A stretch of DNA of 60,635 bases, from the NCBI GenBank assembly GCA_012838545.1, contig DUPC01000035.1, forward strand, positions 1 through 60,635, written 5' to 3'. A program made the translations under genes and the position numbers. Every line of letters starts with the position of its first letter. Position 1 is the stretch's first letter. Shown here piece by piece: positions 1-10,800 of this stretch. Source of the stretch: Acholeplasmataceae bacterium (GTDB lineage: Bacteria; Bacillota_I; Bacilli_A; ML615J-28; CAG-313). The notes under the pieces are model-generated. The model did no database searches. It had not been told where the DNA came from and saw nothing but the letters and a program-made list of their open reading frames with translations.

Positions 1-46
1 AAAGAAGCTTAATTTTTAAAAATATAAAATAAACATTTTTTTATGG

Positions 47-52
47 TACAAT
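47..52 (+). promoter_or_regulatory. Probable extended -10 promoter of the phosphoesterase gene
   Basis: A TACAAT hexamer preceded by TGG lies about 90 bases upstream of the first gene. The -35 region is AT-rich and has no clear consensus, so this is a tentative extended -10 promoter. Confidence 0.35.
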
Positions 53-139
53 AATGTGAATAAAAAAATCTTTATTTTTTTTGGATTTGCCAAAAAAGTG
101 ATATGAATAAATTTTATTTTGAATTTAGGGAGAAAAGAA

Positions 140-958
140 ATGAATTTTATCCAAGAAAATCTGGTTAGAATAGACTTGGGTTTATCCAAAGAATATTCTT
201 TAATTCAATTCAATGATGTTCATGTGGTTACATATGATAAACAAAGGGATGATTTGAAAGCAATAGAAAAGGCAATCCAACAGGAAAAAATTTGGATGAA
301 GCAAAGAATTGATTTTGCCCAAATATACAACGAACCGTTTGATTCAAAGTTAATGCTTTCCTCAACAGAGTGTCTTAATCAATTAATAAAGTATGCCAAT
401 GGGAATCAACCTGATTTGGTTATTTTGGCTGGGGATATAATTGATTATTACAGTCGGTCAAATTATGACTTTTTGGTTAAATCAATTAGAAAGCTAAAAA
501 GTCCCTACTTGTTTTTATGTGGAAATCATGAGTCTCCTTCGGAGAATTTTTTGGACATTTGTCAAGGAGACTGTGATTTTCAGTTTGTTGATTTAACGGA
601 ATTTCTTGTGGTTTCCCTCAATAATTCAAATAGAAAAATTAGTCAATATCAGTTTGAGTCATTTCAAAAAATACTTTCAATGAAAAAACCCATAATATTG
701 GTAATGCATGTGCCAATATTGACCGAATATAACCAAACTGAATTCCCAAAACTTGAGGCTTATTTCTCCATTAAGTATGACGATTGTGATGAAATCACGT
801 TAAATTTCATTGAATTGGTTTCTTCAAGCGCTGAAGTGAAAGCATTATTGTGTGGCCATACCCATGGCTCAATAACGTCATGGTTTGCGCCAAAGATAGT
901 TCAATATTGTTGTTCAAGCGGTCTAATTGGTTTTGTCAATAAAATCACCGTAGGCTAA
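140..958 (+). CDS. Calcineurin-like metallophosphoesterase
   Basis: This predicted cytoplasmic protein of about 272 residues belongs to the calcineurin-like phosphoesterase superfamily, two-metal enzymes that hydrolyse phosphomono- or diesters. The metal-binding blocks appear in order: an FNDVH block near the N-terminus (D-x-H), LAGDIID (GD), LCGNHES (GNH), a VMHVP histidine, and CGHTHGS (GHxH) near the C-terminus. There is no signal peptide. I chose the ATG at 140 because AGGGAG lies at 127-132; an in-frame TTG at 119 is possible but has no comparable ribosome-binding site. The length is normal for a stand-alone family member. The substrate cannot be read from the sequence. The next gene is far away, so this looks monocistronic. 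Confidence 0.85.
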   Translation: MNFIQENLVRIDLGLSKEYSLIQFNDVHVVTYDKQRDDLKAIEKAIQQEKIWMKQRIDFAQIYNEPFDSKLMLSSTECLNQLIKYANGNQPDLVILAGDIIDYYSRSNYDFLVKSIRKLKSPYLFLCGNHESPSENFLDICQGDCDFQFVDLTEFLVVSLNNSNRKISQYQFESFQKILSMKKPIILVMHVPILTEYNQTEFPKLEAYFSIKYDDCDEITLNFIELVSSSAEVKALLCGHTHGSITSWFAPKIVQYCCSSGLIGFVNKITVG

Positions 959-1131
959 GTTTAATAACAAAGAAAGAGTTGTTCTGTCGTTTTTTAAAAG
1001 ATGGTAAAGCCAACTCATAATCGCGATAGTTTAAGAGAGACTGGGAATAAATAGCCGAGTTCACTTTCCATAATCTTATTTAGCGGTTTAAAAAGTTAGG
1101 AGAATTAAGGTTATGGAAATCTTTTTATCAA

Positions 1132-1365
1132 ATGAATTTATTAGAAGAATTAAAGGAAATCATTATTGACCCTAACGTCTGCGTACGTTGGCTGAAAATG
1201 CCCGAAGATTACCAAGCTTTCTGTGAATGTCTGAAAGAAAATAATCCGAAAGCGGTAATCTCTTTACAAGATATTCGGGAATGGTAAAAGGAAGGTATTG
1301 TTTATGGTAATTTATTTAAAGAAGGCAAGATAATTGCCAAACCGCCTGTGAAAAATACTCTTTAG
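1132..1365 (+). pseudogene. Decayed small reading frame with an internal stop, unknown family
   Basis: A reading frame starting at the ATG at 1132 looks protein-like (charged, with segments such as WLKMPEDYQAF and ISLQDIREW). It is interrupted by TAA at 1285-1287 and then continues with equally protein-like sequence (KEGIVYGNLFKEGKIIAKPP) to a TAG at 1363. There is no ribosome-binding site at normal spacing. Open composition on both sides of a single stop suggests the tail of a dead gene. I do not recognise the family. Confidence 0.4.
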
Positions 1366-1485
1366 ACCGGAAATATTGGGGGGATGAATCATATGAGACA
1401 GAAAAACCGACCCCCAAAAATGAGATTCGGATTCCCGAAAAAGAAAAAACAAAAAAAAATAAATCCATTCTTTCATTTCATAAGG

Positions 1486-1532
1486 AAAGTCTACTCATTA
1501 CTTTAATAGTGTAATTAGTAGACTTTTTTTTC
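1486..1532 (+). terminator. Rho-independent terminator
   Basis: AAAGTCTACT (1486-1495) pairs with AGTAGACTTT (1517-1526). An inner ATTAC/GTAAT extension and a run of T from 1524 make a strong intrinsic terminator. Confidence 0.8.
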
Positions 1533-1741
1533 GTTACAATAATTCGTTACCTCTATTTTTCTCATTCTGCGTTTCATCTGCATTTTTGGGGTTGATTGTC
1601 GACAGTATTTTCAAAAGATTGGTAAGGGAGTAATAACCAAAAGTAAGTTTCTAATACCACTTAATGATTTTTCGAACCGTTGGAATTTTTAAAAAAAATG
1701 GTTTGCAAAAACAAAAAAATAAAAAAAAAAATAGGAAATTA

Positions 1742-1770
1742 TTGACAATCAAAAAAAAGTAAAGTATAAT
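1742..1770 (+). promoter_or_regulatory. Consensus sigma-A promoter of the giant subtilase gene
   Basis: TTGACA (1742-1747) and TATAAT (1765-1770) are separated by exactly 17 bases, a perfect consensus promoter. The expected leader is about 55 bases and ends in AAGGAGG (1823-1829), which suggests strong expression of the 9.5-kb gene. Confidence 0.85.
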
Positions 1771-1833
1771 GGGAACAACCGTAATACACGGGCAAATAAG
1801 CAAAATTAGGTATGTTTTGCAGAAGGAGGGATA

Positions 1834-4800
1834 ATGAATTTAATACCAAAACGATTTTTATCATGCATTTTATTTATTTGCATGATGTGTTTGTTGGCGA
1901 CTGGATGTGTTAAAAAACAGGATGAGGGTTATCTGCCACCTGATACTAATCCTGTTCAAGAAGAATTTACAGATGGTGTAGTAAATAAGAAGTCACTTTC
2001 ATTTAGTGAATTGTCAGATCTAAAAGCTATTGAAGAATTGTTAGAATTTACTAAGTCTAACTTTAATAATGAGGTGCTTTCATTATCAAAAGGAAAAATG
2101 AATCCTAACGAATTAGTTTGGGCAATCGTAAAAGTTGGAGATGACTCTCTTGTAAGTGAGTTTTTAAAACAAGGTCTTTATGATAACGTTGGGGAATTCG
2201 CAATTTCTCGCCACGGACAATCCAAAATAAGCGGAATGAGACAAAAACAATCCGAGGTTCAATTAAGAATTTCAACTTCGATTGTTCAAATTGAATTCAA
2301 GTACAGTTATACAACGCTTCTAAATGGGTTTGCCCTTAAACTCCCTTATAATCAAATCAAAGTGTTACAAGGAACAGAAGGGGTAAAAGGCGTGTATTTG
2401 TCGGAACAATATCAACTCCCAATGGTTAACGGTGACGACTATACCTTTAATGAAGATGGCGTTTTTGCCAATGATAGTGGTTTTTCTGGTGAAGGAATGT
2501 TGGTAGCGGTAGTTGATACCGGGGCCAATTACTATCATGAAGTATTTAATACCCCTTTGACTAATGTTGCCTATTCAGAGGAGCAAATTAATGATTTGGT
2601 AACACAAAAAGAATTGTCGGGAAAATACTACAACTCCAAGATTGTTTATGGGTACGATTTTGCCGATCAAGACGATGATATTTTTCCATTAAATGATCAC
2701 GGAACCCACACTTCGGGAATTGTGGCCGGTGATTCAGGTTCTTATTCGGGGGTTGCACCAAAGGCTCAACTAGCAATCATGAAAGTATTTTCGGATGTAA
2801 CAGATGGTGCTTATACGACCGATATTATCAAGGCTTTAGGCGAATGTGTGTTGTTGGGAGTTGATGCGATTAATCTTAGTTTAGGTATTCCGGTTGGCTT
2901 ATCCCAAGAAACCGATGAAGCAAATGATTATATTCAAACGATGTATGAAGAACTTGATGAACTGGGAATTATGGTTGTTTGCTCGGCGGGAAATACCTAT
3001 AATGGCGGTTTCCAATCACCATATGGCGGTACGCTGGCTCAGAACCCGGATAATGGGGTTGTTTCCGCACCTGGTTCTTATAAGCCTAATTTATCGGTTG
3101 CTTCCATCAATGTCGAAGACAGTTATTATTTACTTGCCAATGGTGTAACACGCTTTGGTTTTAATAATGCAGTTGATGCCGACGCCAATCCTTATGATTT
3201 CTTAACATCGTTCATAAATCTGTATGGTGAAGGTGAATTCGCCTATGTGGAAGTTCCCGGAATTGGAGCGGAAACAGATTATGAAAATATTGATGTTACA
3301 GGAAAAATCGCCTTAATTTCCCGAGGCACTTCCTCATTTGAAGAAAAGCAACACATTGCATTTCAAAAAGGGGCGATTGCGGCTATCATCTATAATAATG
3401 TAACCCAAAATATTAACATGCAAATATCAAACTTAGATATTCCTTGTATTTCTGTTTCTCAAGAAGTAGGGGATATTCTAAAAAGTACTGAGAATGGTTC
3501 AATTACTGTTTCCTTTGACAATACGTACGGGAAACTGATTTCTGACTTCTCATCCCTGGGCCCACTTGGCGATTTGACCCTAAAACCAGAGATTACTGCT
3601 CCAGGCGGAGGCGTCCGCTCTGCAAGCCTTGAAGGCTATAGTGCCATGAGCGGAACGAGTATGTCGAGCCCAAATCTGGCGGGACTAACGTTAATCCTAA
3701 AACAGAATCTATTGGCAAATAATCCTAATTATACCAATAAACAAATTAAAACAATTATTAATCAATTGCTGATGAGCACAGCCCGAATCATAAAAGATGA
3801 AAATGGCAATCCGGTACTCGTTAGAAAACAAGGCTCTGGGCTTGCCGATATAAAAGCTGCTTTAGAAACGCCTGCTTATTTGACGGTGACGGGAAGCGAT
3901 AAGACTAAGTTGGAATTAGGTGATGATCCTTTAAAAACCGGAATCTATTCCCTTGTTTTTAACCTTGTCAACAGGTCAAATGATGAATTAACGTATATTG
4001 TAAATCCGCTCACGATGAGTGAAGCACTATCGAGTGACGGAATTACTTTATCCGGACTTGCCCAGATGTTAAATGAATCAAATTTCGCGGTTTATGTCAA
4101 CAATGAATTGGTATCCGATCAAAAAGTAAAGGTAAATCCACAGGCGACTGTAAAAATAAAAGTGGTTGTTACGCTTTCCGAAACGGAAAAGCAAGAACTT
4201 TTGGCCCGGTTTGCCAACGGTATTTATGTGGAAGGATTTGTTGAACTGATTGCGGAAAAGGAAAACGGGGTAAATTTAAGTATTCCTTGGTTAGCCTTCT
4301 TGGGGGATTGGACTGCACAAAGTGTCTATGACGCCACCATTTACGACGATGTTGATCCATCTCAATGGGCTATTATGCCAGTTGCTTTTTTTGATGAAAA
4401 TTATATTTTACCAATTGGCACCTATGTGTTTAATTTACCGGAAGGATATGAAGCCATTGCTTCCAACGAAAAATATGCGGCGGTTTCCATTTTTTCCGAT
4501 ACCACAAGCTCGTTTTATTCGGTTTATTTTGGTCTCTTAAGAGATGTATCGGCGGTTAGTTATGTCTTTACCGACGCCAATACCAATGAATTGTTATTCG
4601 AATACACTGGGGGACCACTAACCAAGAGCTATTATAATACTAGTGCCCAAACGGTTGTTTTTTCGGGACATTCAATTGATTTCAACACTCTCCAAAATAA
4701 TCTTTATAATAATAGTGAAATCTTACTGACTATTTCCGCTCAATTTAATTATGAAGAGCGCACGAAAGAAGAAATCTTAACTTTTAAATATACGGTTGAT

Positions 4801-7800
4801 TACGAACAACCTAAAATGTTAAACTCTTCGCTTTATCAAGAAGATGATAAAACCTATTTAGAATTGGAAGTTTATGACAATCAATATTTACAAGCCATTC
4901 AATTGATGTCGACGAATGAAGACTATTCATCGTGGGTTCCGCTTGATATGCCGATTCCGGCTTATGATTTTCAAAAAGGTTATGCAAATACATTTACCTT
5001 TGATTTGACTCCGTACCTTGATATGATCTACAATGATTCGCTAGGGGTTTATTTATATGACTTTGCCATGAATCCAATGGCTTATGAAATAGATTATGAT
5101 CTTGATGAATCAAATTTGCCGGATATTCCTAATTTGCCGATTAATGAAGAAGATTATGAAATTGATTCGGAAAACCAATTGATGGCTTATCACGGAACGG
5201 CTACCGAAATCATGATTCCGGCTCGGGTCACCAAAATATTAGCTAATGCTTTCCAAGGAACAAGCGTGGAAAAAGTTTGGTTTGAAAATGGCTCAATGTT
5301 GCAAGAGGTCATGGACAATGCCTTTAATAATAGCACTGTAACGCATGTTTATTTTCATAATACCTCTTTGGAAAGAATAAACAATATGGCGTTTTCGGAA
5401 TGTCGAAACCTAATGGAGGTGTATTTCCCAAATACCGTTTCAGAATTTAGCGAAGATGTCTTTGTCGGCTGCAATAACCTCAGTTATCTCAATTTGGAGA
5501 ATACGGGGATTGCGGTATTGCCAAATCATCTTGTGATGAATAACGATATGTTAACTTCGATAATCGTACCTGCAACAGTCAATTTGGTTAGAAATAGTTT
5601 TGCAGAATGCCGTGGTTTAACTTCAATCATAATGCTAAGTACTACCCCGCCAATGATGGAAGGCGAGTTTATTGAAGGAGAACCAAATCCTAATCTCACT
5701 ATTTTTGTACCGGAGGATAGTCTTGATGCTTATCTGAATGCCGAGGGATGGCGCAATCTGCTTGACCGAGGTATCACCATCGTCGGTTCCTCTGAAATAG
5801 CGGAAATACCAGACATGAATGATTTTAATGAAAAATTTATAATTAACGATGGTCTGGTTTATATCCTGAATTATAAAAAAGCAGGTATTACCACATATAA
5901 CGAGGATGACTTCCAGATTTCATCCACTGGTGTTTTACTGAGTTATACGGGACCAGGCGGAGATATTATCATTCCTAGCAGTGTTACCTCAATTAATCAA
6001 AATGTCTTTTACGACAATCACTCGATTACATCGGTTACTATTCAAGAAGGTTGTGTTTCCATTGGCCGTCAAGCTTTTAGAGGTTGTATTAACCTAAAGA
6101 GCGTCACATTGCCGAGCACATTAACCTCACTTAATACGCTAACCTTTGGCATGTGCACTTCCTTAACCGATATTAACCTGGAAGATACATCAATTGTGTT
6201 TTTGACCAGTGTGTTTGATTCAAACACTTCTCTCAAAGAGATTCGTTTTCCTAAAACATTGGAGAAGTTAAGTTATTCGTTTGCGGAATGTCATGCCTTA
6301 AAGACGGTTTACTTTTATTCAACAAAAGTAACCACCAATGAATCGGGCTTTTTACGTAATACTAATCCAACCCAATTCTATGTTCCATACGGTTATGGTC
6401 CGGCTTATAAACTTGCTTGGCCAAACTATGCCCCATATATTACCGAAATGGAACCTGAAATCCCGGAAGGGATGTTGATTGAAAATGGTGTTTTGGTTGG
6501 TTATGAAGGAACCGCTACTGATCTTGTGATTCCAATTGTTGTTACTGCCATTGCGGATTATGCTTTAAGCAACAAAAATTTAACAAGCGTTGTTTTTGAA
6601 GCACGGGATTTAGTGTTAATTGGCGAACATGCTTTTTCGGGAAATAATTTTACGGAAATCGACTTAACGCCAACCATGGTAACCTCAATCGGCGCTAGTG
6701 CTTTTGAAAATTGTACGCAATTAGAAAAAGTCATTTTACCAACAAAAACTTTAACCGCTCTTGAAAGCAGAGCTTTCTATAACTGCCAATCCTTGCAAGA
6801 TATCAATTTATTTAATTCCCAAATAACGACCTATGAAGAAGGTGTCCTCGCTTATACCAATATATCCAGGATTGTCATTCCTAGAACAATTGGGGAAATC
6901 AAAGACTTAGCTTTGGCCATTGAATCGTTGGAAACAGTTGAGGTTGAAAGTCCAATCCCTTGTCAATTAGCCGATTCGGCCTTTATTCGCCCTGAGTTTG
7001 TTATTTATGTTCCTACCGACACTGCGGCGACTTATCAATCGGCACCGGGATGGAGTAATTTCTCTTCCCTAATTAAAGCGGTCAATGAAAATAGTGATTT
7101 TATCATTGTTAATAATACCTTGACGCGATATACCGGACAAAATCGGATAATTATCATTCCTCAAAATGTAACTTCAATCGCCGATCAAGCCTTTATGAAT
7201 AATACCGTGATTGAAGAAGTGGTTTTCCCGGATGGGTTGGAAATCATTGGCAGTGAAGCTTTTTCGGGATGCACAGCGCTCAGGAAGATTAACTTAATTT
7301 CCTCATCGGTTGTTGAAATCGGCAGTAAAGCCTTTAATAACTGTGCAGCCGTGGAAGCAATAAAACTGCCAAATACAACCTATTTTATTGGCAGTTATGC
7401 CTTTTATGGTTGTGCTTCATTAAAAGATATCAATCTTCAAAACACGAATGTTTCCACCCTTAGCTATGGTTTGATGCAAGGTTGTACCTCGCTTCCAACG
7501 CTTACCATACCGGCTTCCGTTAGGTTGATTGAATCATATGCTCTCTATTTATCGACTTATACCACCTATGCAATGTATTTATTGCCGAAGGTGCCACCGG
7601 TAGTCCAAAGCAATGCTTTCTATACCAATCCAATGTCACTATCCTTTAGGCTTTATGTCTTACCGGGTGTAAGCGAAGCTTATATGAATGCTGAATTTTG
7701 GATGATTTTCCGTAATCAAACAGTCGAACAGGATCAATTTGTCATAAATGACGGTGTTCTTGTGGAATATCTTGGTTCAGGAGGTATTGTGGAAATACCG

Positions 7801-10800
7801 TCAAATGTTGTTTCCATCGGCAACGACGTATTTAAAGACAATTGGGAAATTACAAGTGTAAGCATTCCGTCATCTGTTACTTCGATTGGCGATCGCGCCT
7901 TCATGAATGCTAAAAATTTGACCAAATTAGAAATGAGAGGAAAAGTACCTCCTCAAGTGGGAATTGATACTTTTGCTGGGGTAACATTAAAACATATTAG
8001 TATTCCTTTAGGAACTTTGGATTCCTATCGTACCGTTTGGAGCAAATATGAAGACATTTTGGAAGAATTGGAAACTTTCCATATTGTCAATCAAGTCTTG
8101 GTTGCTTACTATGGCGATGAAGAAGTTGTTACCATTCCGGACGGGGTTAATTCAATTTCCTCAACCGCTTTTAATGACAATACGGTGGTAAGAGAAATTT
8201 TCTTCCCGCTTGGCCTTACCCGGATTGAAGATAATGCCTTTACCGGTTGCCTTAATTTAGAAACGGTTCATCTTCCTGAATCGTTAACCTATATCGGTGC
8301 TAATGCCTTTTATGGCTGTCTTGCCCTTGGCGATATCGTTTTAGGAAGTCAGGTCAATCAGATTGGTAAACAAGCTTTTTCCTATAGCGGATTAACCAGC
8401 ATTGACATGAGTGTTACCTCATTATCAATGATTGAAGAAAAAACCTTTGAATACTGTCGGAGATTGGTGGAAGTTGTTTTACCGAAATCTTTAACGACCA
8501 TTAAACAAAATGCTTTTTATGAAAGCAATGCTTTAGAAAAGGTTAATTTTGAAGAAACATCATTAGTAACAATTCAAAGCAATGCCTTCAATCATTGTAA
8601 TTTACTGGTCATTACGTTCCCGAATACTTTGGATCGAATTGAAAACAGTGCCTTTATGTACAATATGGGCTTGTATGAGGTGCATTTTTCCAATTCCTTA
8701 ACTTATATCGGTGAATTGGCTTTCCATTACTGTCACTTTGTTAAAGAATTGGATTTATCAAATACCAAGATTATCGAAATTGGTCGAGAAGCTTTTTCGG
8801 AATGGCGCAGACTGGAGAAAATTTATTTCCCTGATACGCTAAGAACGATAAATGAAGCTGCTTTCCTATCTTGCTTGGAACTTGAGCAAATTGAAATACC
8901 GGAAGGTGTTGTGACCATCGGTGCTCAGGCTTTTGCCCAATGTTCAAAAATAACTTACGTCAGCATTTTTGCTAAAGTTGGCAATTTAGGGGTTCAAGCT
9001 TTCCATTCGGACAGCGGAATAAATGATCGCCCAAGAATCGTCAAGATTAATGGCGATATGTTACTGAATTCCGATATGTCCTTTGAACAGTATTTCCAAT
9101 ATAACGCCGAACTACCAATCAGTTCATATATTATTGTCGATGATGCTTTGTTAGAAGAATATCGGGCAAATTTCTCTGTTAACGAACAAACAGCTATCAT
9201 TGGTGTTTCGGAAATGTACACGATTAACGATGGTGTTTTAACCGCTTATAATGGACCAACCAATTATGTTGTTGTTCCTCATGGGGTTACGACCATTGGC
9301 GAAAACGTGTTTGAAAACTATTCCACAATGGTTGGACTGACTTTATCCAATACCGTTGAAGTAGTTGACAATTATGCCTTTAAAGGTTGCGTTTCCCTTG
9401 AACGGCTTAATTTGGGTCGAAATTTAGTTTACCTTGGGGATGAAGCATTTGCCAACTGTTATAACTTAAAAGATGTAAGGGTCGACCAAGTGGCACCAAT
9501 AGCTCTCGGTAAGAATGTTTTCAAAAACTGTCATGAAGATATGGTAATCTTTGTTCCTGAAAACACCATAGCTGCTTATCAAAACGCTTGGGGTTGGAAA
9601 ACATATGCCCATAATATTGTTGAAATAAGCGATTTTCTAATAATAGGCAATGTATTAATTGAGTATAACGGAAACCCAACCGGTGATGTTGTTGTGCCAA
9701 TGGGTGTCAAAGAAATCGGTGAAGAGGCCTTTAATTATTACCTTATCAAGAGCATCGTTTTACCAGACGGACTTACGACGATTAATAGAGCCGCTTTCCA
9801 ATTCTGCAATAACTTAACATCGATTAGTCTTCCAAGTACGATGACGATAATTGATGATGTTGCCTTTTATAATTGTGCGGCTTTAATTGAGATAACCTTG
9901 AACGAAGGTTTACTCTATCTTGGTCAAAGTATCTTTTCTTATTGCCATAGTTTAACCAGTGTGACAATTCCATCGACGGTGGTATATCTTGGTTTGAATG
10001 CTTTCACGGAATTGGAACAACTTGAAACCGTTATTGTTAATGCCAATTTGGATGAAATAGCGGGAAGTATTTATGGAGCAACTTTTGGAAAACTTCCAGC
10101 TTTGACAACCGTAATCTTTAACGGCAATATTGGTAATATTCAAGGAATTCAGTTCTATGAATGCGATAACCTAACGCAAGTCATTTTTAATGGCAGCATT
10201 AATAGTATTCAATATGCCAGTTTCACCTCCTTGCCAAAATTGGAAGAAGTCCATTTCCTTGGAGAAGTAGGAGAAATTGCTGATTTTGCCTTTAATTCTA
10301 ACCCTGCTTTACACAAGGTCATTTTTGGCAGTAGTCTTGGTGAAATATTCCCTATGGCCTTTGGCAATTGCCATAATCTAAAGAGTTGGCAAATTACCGA
10401 GGATAACACCGCTTTAACACTAATTGATAATATCTTATATGACGGTAATGTCACACATATTTATCGTCAACCCGCTGCTTTAGAAACTGTGGATATTTAT
10501 TATGTGCCAGAAACGGTAAAAACGATTGCTCCATATGCTTTCAGTTATTATAAGGAATATGCCCAAATTGCTTCTGCTTTCTATGAAATGTTATGGTTCG
10601 CCATGAGCAGTCCGATTAAGGTCGAAAATTATAAATTTAAAGAAATTTACTTCACAGGCAATATGGAAACGATTGGCGAATTTGCTTTCTCTTATCATCA
10701 TAATTTGGAAATAGTGGAATTTGCCGACTCCGTTACGAGTGAAGTAAACTTTGGACCATTTGCTTATTATGGCTGTAATAATCTTCACACCGTTATTATG

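Larger units (their letters stand above)
959..1833. other. Gene-poor stretch with coding debris, a terminator and a promoter
   Basis: This 875-base stretch holds no intact gene. It contains a short decayed reading frame (1132-1365), a purine-rich poly-A section, a strong terminator hairpin (1486-1532) and the promoter of the giant protease gene (1742-1770). The remainder shows nothing recognisable. Confidence 0.6.

Noticed and set aside
1384-1506. A 40-codon basic frame (MNHMRQKNRPPK…)
   Set aside because: It runs through a poly-A tract into a terminator hairpin, and the G run lies too close to the ATG to act as a normal ribosome-binding site.
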